A DNA stretch of 41,094 bases from Selenomonadaceae bacterium (GTDB lineage: Bacteria; Bacillota; Negativicutes; Selenomonadales; Selenomonadaceae), in the NCBI GenBank assembly GCA_029338835.1, contig JAQYBD010000048.1, forward strand, positions 1 to 41,094, read 5' to 3'. The first letter of the stretch is position 1. Every line of letters starts with the position of its first letter. This document shows positions 1 to 7,610 of this stretch, one piece after another. The notes below the pieces were generated by a model, which made no database searches, was not told the DNA's origin, and saw only the letters and a program-made list of their open reading frames with translations. The translations under genes and the position numbers were made by a program.

Positions 1-1
1 A

Positions 2-618
2 CTGCTGAACCCGCCAGGAGCTTCAGCGAAGTTCGTACTTCGGAAACTACGGCATCACGGGAAACGGCGTCACAAGAAAGGCAGCGAAGAACATCGTGGC
101 AAGTTCGTCATATCGCACCCCATCAAAGAGCGTCCTGCCAGTGCAGCGAACCGTTCCGTCCGTGGCCACTGGGAAGCGGATACTGTGGTGGGCAAGCAAG
201 GAAAGGCTGCCTCGTCACACTGGTGGACCGGAAAAGCCGGTACTTGCTTGGTGGAAAAGCCATGAGCAAGACCGCCGCTGCAGTCAACAAGGTGATGTGT
301 GAAGCGCTCTCTGGGCAACCGCACCTGTCGGTCACGCCGGACCGAGGAAAGGAATTCTCGAAACATGCTCCGCTCAAAAAGGAGCTGAAGCGTGTGACGT
401 TCTACTTTCCTGCTCCGCACCATCCAAGGGAGCGCGGGTCCAATGAAAACACCAATGGCCTTTTACGGGAGTTCTTCCCGAAAGGCAAGGACATCACGGA
501 TACGCCAGAGGATTACATCCAACGGAAGTACCATGAGTTGAACCTGTACCCTAGGGAGTGCCTTGGCTACAAAACACCATATGAAGTCTATTTCTCAAAG
601 GTGTTTCACTTAGCTTGA
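2..618 (+). pseudogene. IS30-family transposase, 3' part, frameshifted
   Basis: This is the C-terminal catalytic part of an IS30-type DDE transposase; its 5' end lies outside the window. The frame starting at base 2 reads without a stop through HRGKFVISHPIKERP and RGHWEADTVVGKQGKAA, the first catalytic Asp region. At about 208-213 the family sequence continues one frame over (LVTLVDRKSRYLLGGKA), so a single base appears to have been lost there. The second part carries the later catalytic block (HHPRERGSNENTNGLLREFFPKG, split here as SNENTNGLLREFFPKG for the invariant Glu-containing stretch) and ends at 618. The enzyme would be inactive unless programmed frameshifting occurs, which is not typical of IS30. 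A small hairpin (GAGGGAA/TTCCCTC, 654-670) follows. No terminal inverted repeat could be defined because the left end is missing. Confidence 0.85.
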
Positions 619-701
619 CAATTCGCCACACAAATGCCCCCCCACAAGACACCGAGGGAATGTTTCCCTCTCCACGGAGCAGGCTAACTAGTCATTGGAG
701 C

Positions 702-730
702 AAAAAAATAACACAGTCATAAGACTGTGT
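702..730 (-). terminator. Intrinsic terminator of the metallophosphoesterase gene
   Basis: ACACAGTC (711-718) pairs with GACTGTGT (723-730). Read on the minus strand, the stem is followed by TATTTTTTT. It lies just past the stop of the minus-strand gene at 748. Confidence 0.8.
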
Positions 731-747
731 CATCATTGTTTCTCGAA

Positions 748-1878
748 TCAAACCGCCCGCAGATTGAAATAAGCGATTTCTGGCGGGCAGCCGATGCGGC
801 AGGGAAACCAGCTGCCGTTGCCGCAGTGGACGTAGCCGTAGGACTCGCCGATCTGGACCATGCCCCGGGTGTATTTGAACACGGGGAAGAGCGGCAGGCC
901 GAAGATGCCGAACTGGCTGCCGTGGGTGTGTCCGGAAAGCGTCAAGGCAATCGCACGTTCGGCAGACAGATCGATGAAATCGGGATGGTGCGCAAGGAGT
1001 ACGGTCGGTGCGCCCGCGGGCAGTTTTTCCATGGCTTCTTCCATGTATTCTTTGCTAAGCTCGGTGAAATTGAGCCGATCCATCGGGTAGTCGACACCGG
1101 CGAGAAAAATGCTGCGGCTGGGGACCTGGCGGCTCTCGTTGACGAGGACCTGCACGCGCGTCTTGGCGAGGTCTTCGAGGATGGCCGTCACGCCGCGGAA
1201 GTGTTCGTGATTGCCGAGACAGTACCAGATGCCATCGGGAAATGCATCGACGTAGCGGTCGAGCAGCCTGGCAGCCTGATGGTTCTGCGCGTTGTCGTCA
1301 AAGAGATCCCCGGTGATGGCCAGAAGATTGGGCTTCGCCGCAGCCGCATGCTGCAGGAGTGTTTCGAGGTCGGCCACAGAAAAGAAGGAGCCCAGATGGA
1401 TGTCGCTGAGCTGTGCGATGCGGTAGCCGTCTTCCACGAGATGATGCACGGGGATATCATAGGAGCGTTCGACTAAAGAAGCGCGCTCCACAAAACTGCC
1501 GTAGAGACTCAGGCCAGTTGCAGCGGCAGGATAGACGGCGGCTTTACGGAGCAGGCGGCGCCGGCTCTTGTCGACAGGCACGGCCATCATGCGACGCCAC
1601 AGACAGCGGATGATGACTGCCAGCATCACGAAAACACTGCCGATCAGCTGCGCCAGGATGAAGGAGACGATGAGTTCCAGGAAGACGGCATTGCCGCTGA
1701 TCTGATGATAGCGCACGGCATGCATGACAAACCAGCCGATGGCAACGAGGTCAATAGCCAGAATGGTCAGGCGGGCATAGCGAAGCTTCCGCCCTGCCAA
1801 TAAATAGCGCATTGGCCAGATCAGGAAAAAGAACAACACCGCTAAAAACGTTATTACAATCAATGTGAGCCAGGTCAA
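748..1878 (-). CDS. Membrane-anchored metallophosphoesterase (YkuE/YaeI-like)
   Basis: A calcineurin-like phosphoesterase, likely hydrolysing a phosphoester at the membrane; the substrate cannot be read from sequence. About four hydrophobic segments fill the first ~95 residues, followed by a basic stretch (DKSRRRLLRK). The metal-binding motifs then appear in family order: SDIH near residue 160, GDLFDD near 192, GNHEH near 224, AHHPDF near 300 and SGHTHGSQFG near 318. All ligand residues are present, so it should be active. Start choice: GAGGTGAT at 1883-1890 is a strong ribosome-binding site at good spacing from the TTG at 1878. A GTG at 1887 is in frame but overlaps that site. The gene is monocistronic between two terminators (1899-1924 and 702-730). 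Confidence 0.85.
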   Translation of the reverse strand: MTWLTLIVITFLAVLFFFLIWPMRYLLAGRKLRYARLTILAIDLVAIGWFVMHAVRYHQISGNAVFLELIVSFILAQLIGSVFVMLAVIIRCLWRRMMAVPVDKSRRRLLRKAAVYPAAATGLSLYGSFVERASLVERSYDIPVHHLVEDGYRIAQLSDIHLGSFFSVADLETLLQHAAAAKPNLLAITGDLFDDNAQNHQAARLLDRYVDAFPDGIWYCLGNHEHFRGVTAILEDLAKTRVQVLVNESRQVPSRSIFLAGVDYPMDRLNFTELSKEYMEEAMEKLPAGAPTVLLAHHPDFIDLSAERAIALTLSGHTHGSQFGIFGLPLFPVFKYTRGMVQIGESYGYVHCGNGSWFPCRIGCPPEIAYFNLRAV

Positions 1879-1898
1879 ACCAATCACCTCAATTTTGA

Positions 1899-1924
1899 CA
1901 AAAAAATAGACCGGTGATCCGGTC
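1899..1924 (-). terminator. Intrinsic terminator after the small HTH-like gene
   Basis: GACCGG (1909-1914) pairs with CCGGTC (1919-1924). On the minus strand the stem is followed by TATTTTTTT. Confidence 0.8.
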
Positions 1925-1945
1925 CGTGAAGATTCTCAGCCGTAT

Positions 1946-2185
1946 TCAGGCTAAGCCACGAAGATGAGCTGCTTCCGCCTGCCGTTCCCGGTAATACCAG
2001 CGGATGGATTTGCCAATCGCACAGCGTACTGCATCGAGTTCGCCGCGCTGGGCCAGTTTCTTGAGCTGAATGACATCAAAGCCACTGACCGACAAGTAAC
2101 TTGCAGAAAGGAATCCACCTCGTTTCAATAATTTGCGATAACTCGCACTGTCACGACGATCCATTTCAATGTTCTTGATTGCCAT
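1946..2185 (-). CDS. Small HTH (excisionase/MerR-like fold) protein, 79 aa
   Basis: I do not recognise a named family. The second half (QLKKLAQRGELDAVRCAIG followed by KSIRWYYRERQ) has the spacing of the 'helix, Gly turn, helix, wing' found in excisionase-like and MerR-like DNA-binding domains, so a DNA-binding role is plausible. Start choice: ATG at 2185 is preceded by GGGGGGAT at good spacing. A longer reading to 2224 has no such site. An extended -10 (TGGTATAAT, ATTATA at 2239-2244 on plus) lies upstream. The gene is divergent from the hydrogenase operon and shares a 187-bp intergenic region with it, so a local regulatory role is possible but unproven. Confidence 0.65.
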   Translation of the reverse strand: MAIKNIEMDRRDSASYRKLLKRGGFLSASYLSVSGFDVIQLKKLAQRGELDAVRCAIGKSIRWYYRERQAEAAHLRGLA

Positions 2186-2238
2186 GATAATCCCCCCATG
2201 GTTTCGGTCTTCTTTACAAGCCATCCTCGGGCAATTAA

Positions 2239-2244
2239 ATTATA
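2239..2244 (-). promoter_or_regulatory. Extended -10 element for the small HTH-like gene
   Basis: The minus strand reads TG-G-TATAAT. No convincing -35 is seen, which is usual for extended -10 promoters. Confidence 0.45.
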
Positions 2245-2314
2245 CCACAAAACTGCAAGTTATTCTACCATATGTCCATCATATATTTCCATTTATTTTT
2301 GGCATAAACTACGA

Positions 2315-2320
2315 TATAAT
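2315..2320 (+). promoter_or_regulatory. -10 box of the hydrogenase operon
   Basis: A perfect TATAAT lies 52 bases before the first start codon. The -35 region is weak (TTTATT at 17-bp spacing), suggesting an activator-dependent or modest promoter. I looked for a Rex-type palindrome in 2186-2372 and found none. Confidence 0.45.
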
Positions 2321-2372
2321 GTACTTATCTGTTATTCATGTGTATTATTGTCTCGTATAAAGGAGGCTTCCC

Positions 2373-2879
2373 ATGCTGACCGCACAAACCAAGGAATATC
2401 CGCTCGACAAGGAATTGCAGGAGCGGATTGACCTCGTGCTGGAATCTCACAACTACGACCCCACGCAGATTGTCGGGATCCTGCTCGAGGTGCAGGACCT
2501 GAATGAACGCCATTACGTTCCCGAACCGACGGCTTACTATATCGCCAACCGGCTCGATATGCACATCACGAATGTATTCGATTGCCTGAAGTTCTACAGT
2601 GAACTTTCTCCTGTCCCCAGAGCAAAGTACCCGATCCAGGTCTGCTGCTCGCCGGCCTGCCGCGTCAATGTCATCGATTCCCACCGCCTAATTGAGACGC
2701 TGCAGGATCTTTTGGACATCAAGCTCGGGGAAACAACATATGACGGGCGCTTCACGCTGGAAAAGGTGACCTGCATCGGGGCCTGTGACCGCGCACCGGC
2801 CGTGCGCATCAATGGCCACGTGTACGATCATCTGGACACGAAAGATAAGATTGAGCAGTTGCTGCGTTCGCTGCCTTGA
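2373..2879 (+). CDS. NuoE-like [2Fe-2S] subunit of NAD(P)-linked [FeFe] hydrogenase
   Basis: A 168-residue subunit of the complex I 24-kDa (NuoE) family, corresponding to HydC/HndA of trimeric soluble [FeFe] hydrogenases. It carries a thioredoxin-like fold with one [2Fe-2S] cluster and would relay electrons between the flavin subunit and the catalytic subunit. The four expected cysteines are present as VCCSPACR (C-x4-C) and CIGACDRAPAV (C-x3-C). An N-terminal helical bundle precedes them, as in the family. A textbook AAGGAGG sits 6 bases before the ATG. It is first in a three-gene operon; the next gene starts 14 bases after its stop. Confidence 0.9.
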   Translation: MLTAQTKEYPLDKELQERIDLVLESHNYDPTQIVGILLEVQDLNERHYVPEPTAYYIANRLDMHITNVFDCLKFYSELSPVPRAKYPIQVCCSPACRVNVIDSHRLIETLQDLLDIKLGETTYDGRFTLEKVTCIGACDRAPAVRINGHVYDHLDTKDKIEQLLRSLP

Positions 2880-2893
2880 GGAGGAAGAGAAAC

Positions 2894-4147
2894 ATGACTG
2901 AACCTGTACATTTCCTGACCAAGAATTTTGGTCGTTACGATACTTCCTCAATCGGATCCTATATGAGGATTGGCGGTTTTGAAGCACTGCGCAAAGCAGT
3001 CAATACCGACCCCAAAGAAATCACGGATCTCATTTCATCGGTAAAAGTGCGTGGCCGCGGCGGCGCCGAGTACGAACTCGGGCGCAAGTGGAGCCAGGCG
3101 CGTGCCGTCGTGGGCGAACGCAAAGTGGTCATCTGCAATGCCGATGAGGGCGAGACGACGACGTTCAAAGACCGCGAACTCATCGAGCATGACCCGTTCA
3201 ATCTCATCGAGGCCATGATCATCGCGGGCTATGTCGTCGGTGCTACAGATGGCTACATCTACATGCGCGCCGAGTATGCCTGCTTCCGTCCGCTGCTGCT
3301 GAATGCCATCCGCCAGGCCAAGAATTACGGTTTCCTCGGCACGAACATCCTCGGCAAGGGCTTTGATTTCAACATCCACCTCTATTCAGGTGCCGGAGCC
3401 TATGTCTGCGGCGAAGGTACGGCTCTCATCCGCTCCATCGAGGGCAAGGCTGGACGCCCGCGCATGAAACCGCCTTTCATCAAAGTCAGCGGCGTATTTG
3501 CCCGCCCGACCTGTCTCAATAATGTCGAGAGCCTTTCGATTGTCCCGCATCTGCTCATGGATGAGGAAGGATTTTACGCGTCCTGCGGCAAGGGCGATTC
3601 CATCGGCACGAAGATGATCAGCGTCGCCGGCAATGTCAATCATCCGGGAGCATTCGAGATCCCATTCGGCATGACCATCCGCGAGATCATTGACGGACTG
3701 GCCGGGGGCGTCCAGCGCGGCCGCGCCATCCGCCTGATCCAGTTTGGCGGAGCTTCCGGGAAGGTGGCAGATGCTTCCATCCTCGATACGCCGTACACGT
3801 ATGAAGATTTGCGTGCCGCCGGCGTCATGGTCGGGTCCGGTGCCATGCTCGTCATCGATGAACGCACGAGCGTACTCGATTTCCTGCGCATGAACCAGGA
3901 GTTCTTCTCGGAGGAGAGCTGCGGCCAGTGTACGCCGTGCCGCGAAGGCAACCTCCACATCAAGATCATCCTCGACAAGATGGCTGCCGGCACAGCTACG
4001 CGCACCGATATCGCCATCATGATGAAGATTGCCCGCGTCATGAGCATGTCGTCGCTCTGCGGGCTCGGCGAGACGGCACAAAATACGCTGCGTTCCGCGA
4101 TGCGCGTATTCCCTGAAGTGTTTGAAGTTGGAGGACCAGTAGCATGA
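2894..4147 (+). CDS. NuoF-like flavin subunit of [FeFe] hydrogenase, divergent NADH pocket
   Basis: A 417-residue protein of the NuoF/51-kDa family, the diaphorase subunit carrying FMN and one [4Fe-4S]. It lacks the N-terminal ferredoxin-like and C-terminal cluster extensions of HydB-type bifurcating subunits. Order: glycine-rich FMN/nucleotide loop (GRGGAEYELGRKW, near residue 54), NADEGETTTFKDR (near 82), GAGAYVCGEGTALI (near 168), an SLBB region, then the cluster motif ESCGQCTPCREG (near 341) with the fourth Cys in SSLCGLGE (near 388). Cluster ligands are intact. Family residues that contact NADH are altered: the usual GxPTGxKW phenylalanine is Tyr, EPG is ETT, and CGEE is CGEG. Start: ATG 2894 follows GAGGAGGAAGAG. 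The TGA overlaps the next ATG (ATGA), implying translational coupling. Confidence 0.88.
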   Translation: MTEPVHFLTKNFGRYDTSSIGSYMRIGGFEALRKAVNTDPKEITDLISSVKVRGRGGAEYELGRKWSQARAVVGERKVVICNADEGETTTFKDRELIEHDPFNLIEAMIIAGYVVGATDGYIYMRAEYACFRPLLLNAIRQAKNYGFLGTNILGKGFDFNIHLYSGAGAYVCGEGTALIRSIEGKAGRPRMKPPFIKVSGVFARPTCLNNVESLSIVPHLLMDEEGFYASCGKGDSIGTKMISVAGNVNHPGAFEIPFGMTIREIIDGLAGGVQRGRAIRLIQFGGASGKVADASILDTPYTYEDLRAAGVMVGSGAMLVIDERTSVLDFLRMNQEFFSEESCGQCTPCREGNLHIKIILDKMAAGTATRTDIAIMMKIARVMSMSSLCGLGETAQNTLRSAMRVFPEVFEVGGPVA

Positions 4148-5907
4148 GCAATGAACAGCAATCCCAAAAAGAAATCCCCATGGTCCATCTGACCATCAAC
4201 AATATTCCCCTGGAAGTCCCGAAAGGCACGAAGATCATGCAGGCCGCACAGAAGCTCGGCATCGATATCCCGCATCTCTGCTATCATGAGGATCAGCGCA
4301 TCAAAGCGCATTGCCGCCTGTGTTCCGTTGAAGTCGTCGGCAAGCGCCGCCTGCTCGCCGCCTGCTCGACGGAGGTCTGGGAAGGCATGGAAGTCCATAC
4401 GGATACCCAGATTGTGCGCGATACGCAGGTATCTTTGCTCCAGCTCATGCTGGCCAATCACCACAAGGACTGCCTGTCCTGCCCGCGCAACCAGAACTGC
4501 GACCTGCAGCGTCTCTGCAGCCGTTTCAATATCCAGCATTCATCGCTGCCCTCCGTCTACAAGGAGCAGCCGCGCATCGTAACAAATCCAGCCATCGTCC
4601 GCGACCCGTCAAAATGCATCCGCTGCGGCCGCTGCATCCGGGCCTGCAAGGATGTCCAGGGCATCGCGGCGCTCACGTATGCCGGACGCAGCAGCGACAT
4701 CGTCGTGACTACTGCTTATAACAAGCCGATGGAGCAGACGGACTGCATCCTCTGCGGTCAGTGCAGCCTCGTCTGCCCGACGGGTGCCATTGTTGAGAAG
4801 GACGATACGGAAAAGGTCCTCGATGCCCTGCAGGATCCCAAGAAACACGTCATCGTGCAGGTGGCACCGTCGGTACGCGTGGCACTCGGCGATGCGTTTG
4901 GCATGGAACCGGGTGCCATCGTGACGGGCCAGATGGTCACAGCACTGCGCCTGCTCGGCTTCGATAAAGTCTTTGATACGAATTTCGGTGCCGACCTCAC
5001 GATCATGGAAGAAGGTGCCGAATTCATGGATCGCCTGCAGCATGGCGGCGTTTTGCCAATGCTGACCTCGTGCAGCCCGGGCTGGGTCAACTACGTCGAA
5101 AAGCACTTCGGCGACTGCATCCCGCATCTTTCTTCGGCCAAGTCCCCGATGAGCATGTTCGGTGCGATTGCCAAGACGTATTATCCGCAGCAGGCCGGCA
5201 TCGATGTCCATGACATCGTCACGGTTTCCATCATGCCCTGCACGGCCAAGAAGTATGAAGCTGCCCGCAAGGAGATGGGCCGCGATGGCATGCAGGATGT
5301 CGATATCGTGCTGACGACGCGCGAACTCATCAAGCTCATCAAGTACGTCGGTCTCTCCTTTGACCACCTGCCGGAAACGGAGTTCGACAGCCCGCTCGGC
5401 ACAGCTTCGGGGGCTGGTGCGATTTTCGGCACGACGGGCGGCGTCATGGAGGCGGCGCTGCGCACGGTCTGCGAGAAAATGACGGGCAAGACGCTCGAAC
5501 GCCTGGACTTCGATGATGTCCGCGGCGTCAAGGGCATCAAGGAATGCACGCTCGATCTCGGCGGCCGCAAGGTCCGCGTCGCCGTGGCCCACACGCTGCG
5601 CAATGCCCGCATCCTCATGGAGCAGGTGCAGAACGGGACTTCGCCTTACGATTTCATCGAGGTCATGGCCTGCCCCGGCGGCTGCATCGGCGGCGGCGGG
5701 CAGCCGATCGGCACGACGAATGCCGTGCGCCGCAAACGCATGGCCGCCCTCTATGAGATTGACCGTCAGCTGCCGATCCGCAAATCGCATGAGAACCCCG
5801 TCATCCAGGTTCTCTACCGCGATTTCCTTGGCGAACCACTCAAGGGCAAGGCACATGAGCTGCTGCATACGACGTACCAGCGCGTAAAAAAAGAATACGA
5901 GTTTTAA
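4144..5907 (+). CDS. [FeFe] hydrogenase catalytic subunit (HydA/HndD type)
   Basis: The 587-residue catalytic subunit makes or oxidises H2 at the H-cluster. Domains in order: plant-type [2Fe-2S] (C46, C57, C60, C74), His-ligated [4Fe-4S] (H106-x3-C110-x2-C113-x5-C119), a two-cluster ferredoxin domain (CIRCGRCIRACKD and CILCGQCSLVCPTGA, about 158-215), then the H-cluster domain with L1 TSCSPGW (near 308), L2 MPCTAKKYE (near 364) and L3 MACPGGCIGGGGQP (near 507). A C-terminal small-subunit-like tail ends HELLHTTYQ. All ligand cysteines and the proton-transfer Cys of L1 are present, so it should be functional. The architecture matches trimeric NAD(P)-linked enzymes. No hydE/F/G maturation genes lie in this window. 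The gene is translationally coupled to the flavin subunit; GGAGG lies 11 bases upstream. Confidence 0.95.
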   Translation: MSNEQQSQKEIPMVHLTINNIPLEVPKGTKIMQAAQKLGIDIPHLCYHEDQRIKAHCRLCSVEVVGKRRLLAACSTEVWEGMEVHTDTQIVRDTQVSLLQLMLANHHKDCLSCPRNQNCDLQRLCSRFNIQHSSLPSVYKEQPRIVTNPAIVRDPSKCIRCGRCIRACKDVQGIAALTYAGRSSDIVVTTAYNKPMEQTDCILCGQCSLVCPTGAIVEKDDTEKVLDALQDPKKHVIVQVAPSVRVALGDAFGMEPGAIVTGQMVTALRLLGFDKVFDTNFGADLTIMEEGAEFMDRLQHGGVLPMLTSCSPGWVNYVEKHFGDCIPHLSSAKSPMSMFGAIAKTYYPQQAGIDVHDIVTVSIMPCTAKKYEAARKEMGRDGMQDVDIVLTTRELIKLIKYVGLSFDHLPETEFDSPLGTASGAGAIFGTTGGVMEAALRTVCEKMTGKTLERLDFDDVRGVKGIKECTLDLGGRKVRVAVAHTLRNARILMEQVQNGTSPYDFIEVMACPGGCIGGGGQPIGTTNAVRRKRMAALYEIDRQLPIRKSHENPVIQVLYRDFLGEPLKGKAHELLHTTYQRVKKEYEF

Positions 5908-5918
5908 CAAAGGCGCAT

Positions 5919-5948
5919 GAAAAAAGGGCTCTCTGACGAGGGCCCTTC
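5919..5948. terminator. Convergent terminator between hydrogenase and Cys-rich gene
   Basis: AAGGGCTC pairs with GAGGGCCCTT with a two-base bulge. On the minus strand the stem is followed by TTTTTTC, so it clearly serves the minus gene. On the plus strand the trailing T-run is poor (CCTTCCTTC). Confidence 0.6.
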
Positions 5949-5950
5949 CT

Positions 5951-6142
5951 TCATGCCTGCGCATCATCCTGTTGTTCCTGTTGTTCTTGCTGTTCGTAGG
6001 CCAGTAAGTCATCGAGCAGCCCCTGCAGCGCCCGGCGTGCAATAAAAACCGGACAGTCCGGCGAACAGACCTCGCAATGGCCGCAGCATGCCTCGACAGC
6101 AGCCAGCGCTTCTTTCACTTTATCGCTCTGCAGCATAAACAT
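5951..6142 (-). CDS. Cys-rich 63-aa protein, possible metal/Fe-S binder
   Basis: I do not recognise a named family. Five cysteines cluster at about residues 19-30 (ACCGHCEVCSPDCP), giving CC-x2-C-x2-C-x3-C, a pattern suited to a [4Fe-4S] or zinc site. Flanks are helical, and the C-terminus is Gln/Glu/Asp-rich (EQQEQQEQQDD). No signal peptide or membrane segment is visible. AGGAAGAAGGG precedes the ATG at 6142. A second ATG two codons on is possible. A TATAAT (ATTATA at 6173-6178 on plus) lies upstream. It faces the hydrogenase operon tail-to-tail, so shared function is not implied by position. Confidence 0.65.
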   Translation of the reverse strand: MFMLQSDKVKEALAAVEACCGHCEVCSPDCPVFIARRALQGLLDDLLAYEQQEQQEQQDDAQA

Positions 6143-6235
6143 CCCTTCTTCCTGTCATTTCCTCCTGCCTTGATTATAGCGCATCCTGATAGAAATGGCA
6201 TCATCCCCCGTTCCCCGGAACGGTTTTGCCAGGGC

Positions 6236-6264
6236 TTGACAAGGTGACAGACCGGTGATATCCT
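6236..6264 (+). promoter_or_regulatory. Promoter of the trpS T-box transcript
   Basis: A perfect -35 TTGACA (6236-6241), a 17-bp spacer and a -10 TATCCT (6259-6264). Transcription should begin near 6271, giving a leader of about 315 bases. Confidence 0.8.
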
Positions 6265-6270
6265 AGAGTC

Positions 6271-6544
6271 AATATCGAGAAACCGTTGAGGCGAAGATAA
6301 CGTCAGTCATGAGCCCACAGAGAGTCCGGGATGCTGGGAGCCGGATGGAAATCGGGCTGGCAAATGGATCGCTGAGGGCGCACTGAACCGCATTTTGCGC
6401 AGTAGGCTGCGACGTATGGCACGCGTGAGTGGCCGGGAGCATGTCTGTGTTCCAGCAAGTGCACGGCTCGTCCGTGAAGCAGGGTGGCACCGCGAAGATT
6501 TCGTCCCTGGCAGTATAGATGTACTGTCAGGGATTTTTGTTTTC
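6271..6544 (+). ncRNA. T-box riboswitch (tRNA-Trp) upstream of trpS
   Basis: The 14-base T-box AGGGTGGCACCGCG is at 6481-6494. Stem I is recognisable: its base pairs GCGA (6291-6294) with TCGC (6369-6372), and the AGAGAG and GCTGGGAGCCGG distal elements lie between. The 3' side of the specifier loop reads AAATGGA, placing the specifier codon TGG (Trp) at 6365-6367 followed by the usual A. The terminator stem starts at 6504 (TCCCTGGCAGTA paired with TACTGTCAGGGA) and is followed by TTTTTGTTTT. Uncharged tRNA-Trp would bind the specifier and the T-box bulge to favour the antiterminator and allow trpS transcription. Confidence 0.92.
6504..6544 (+). terminator. Regulated terminator of the trpS T-box
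   Basis: A 12-bp stem (6504-6515 with 6522-6533, one G-T wobble) followed by TTTTTGTTTT. Its 5' arm overlaps the strand needed for T-box antitermination. Confidence 0.85.
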
Positions 6545-6585
6545 CTGACAGCCCAAATCAGACAAATCAGAAAGGAAGCTTTATC

Positions 6586-7590
6586 ATGGAAAACGAAGCA
6601 AAGAAAATCATCCTCTCCGGCATCCAGCCGACGGGCGTCTTCACACTCGGCAACTATCTCGGTGCTGTGCGCAGCTGGAAGACGATGCAGGAGCAGTATA
6701 ACTGCTACTACTTCATCGCCGATCTCCACTCCCTGACCATCCACATCGATCCGCAGAAACGCCGCCAGCAGACGCGCGAGGCCTTTGCCCTGCTGCTCGC
6801 CTGCGGCATTGATACCGAGAAGAGCCTGGTCTTTGTCCAGAGCCACAATAAATGCCATGCTGAGATGGGCTGGATCATGGATTGCTGCTCCCAGTTCGGC
6901 GAACTCTCGCGCATGACGCAGTTCAAGGATAAATCGGCCAAGCACCCCGATAACATCAACGCCGGTCTCTTCACGTACCCGGCCCTGATGGCCGGCGATA
7001 TCCTGCTCTACCAGGCTGATTACGTGCCGGTCGGTGCAGACCAGACGCAGCATCTCGAATTCACGCGCGATGTCGCGACGCGCTTCAATCACACGTATGG
7101 TGAAACATTCAAGCTGCCGGAAGGCTACTTCCCGAAAGCCGGCGCACGCGTCATGAGCCTGCAGGATCCGACGAGCAAGATGAGCAAATCGGATACGAAC
7201 CCCAAGGCCACGATCTCCATCCTCGATGACGAAAAGACCATCCTCAAAAAATTCAAGAGTGCCGTCACGGACAGCGAAGCCTGCGTGCGCTACAGCGAGG
7301 ACAAACCAGGCGTCAGCAACCTCATGACCATCTACTCTGCCGTCACGGGCAAGACGATGGCAGAAATCGAAGCCGAATTTGCCGGCAAGGGCTATGGCGA
7401 TTTCAAGGCTGTCGTCGGCCAGGCTGTTGCCGACGAGCTGCGCCCGATCCGTGAGGATTTCGCCCGCCTCATGCAGGATCGCGCTTACCTCGAGGAAGAA
7501 ATGAAGAAAGGTGCCGAACACGCTACGTACATTGCCAATAAGACATTGACGAAAGTCAAGAAACGCGTCGGCCTGCTGCTTGAAAAATAA
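6586..7590 (+). CDS. trpS: Tryptophanyl-tRNA synthetase
   Basis: Class Ic aminoacyl-tRNA synthetase of 334 residues that charges tRNA-Trp with tryptophan. The N-terminus reads IILSGIQPTG followed by TLGNYLGA, the HIGH-type signature of TrpRS. The second signature TSKMSKSDTNP is near residue 194. The family-typical RMTQFKDKS region and AGDILLYQAD are also present. Length is normal. Start: ATG 6586 follows AAAGGAAG at good spacing and lies after the T-box terminator. A longer open frame back to 6484 runs through the T-box and is not coding. The specifier TGG in the leader independently supports tryptophan identity. Confidence 0.97.
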   Translation: MENEAKKIILSGIQPTGVFTLGNYLGAVRSWKTMQEQYNCYYFIADLHSLTIHIDPQKRRQQTREAFALLLACGIDTEKSLVFVQSHNKCHAEMGWIMDCCSQFGELSRMTQFKDKSAKHPDNINAGLFTYPALMAGDILLYQADYVPVGADQTQHLEFTRDVATRFNHTYGETFKLPEGYFPKAGARVMSLQDPTSKMSKSDTNPKATISILDDEKTILKKFKSAVTDSEACVRYSEDKPGVSNLMTIYSAVTGKTMAEIEAEFAGKGYGDFKAVVGQAVADELRPIREDFARLMQDRAYLEEEMKKGAEHATYIANKTLTKVKKRVGLLLEK

Positions 7591-7610
7591 GATATACCAT
7601 CATCCTGCCA

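Noticed and set aside
654..670. GAGGGAA/TTCCCTC hairpin as a terminator of the IS30 gene
   Set aside because: No T-run follows it; recorded only as a small hairpin.
2186..2372. Rex (NADH-sensing repressor) operator before the hydrogenase operon
   Set aside because: I looked for a TTGTGA/TCACAA- or TTGTTAA/TTAACAA-type palindrome and found none.
3386..4081. Long minus-strand open frame opposite the NuoF-like gene
   Set aside because: It is antisense to a clearly coding frame and shows no family sequence or ribosome-binding site.
4609..6042. 477-codon minus-strand open frame opposite the hydrogenase gene
   Set aside because: Low-complexity His/Asp/Ala/Arg composition typical of the shadow of a GC-rich gene; the plus frame has every hydrogenase ligand.
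6130..6165. Upstream mini-ORF (12 codons) with an AGGAGG before the Cys-rich gene
   Set aside because: The AGGAGG is only two bases from its ATG, too close for initiation, and the frame overlaps the real start.
6484..6585. N-terminal extension of TrpRS starting in the T-box
   Set aside because: The region is the T-box and terminator; the family N-terminus begins at the ATG at 6586.
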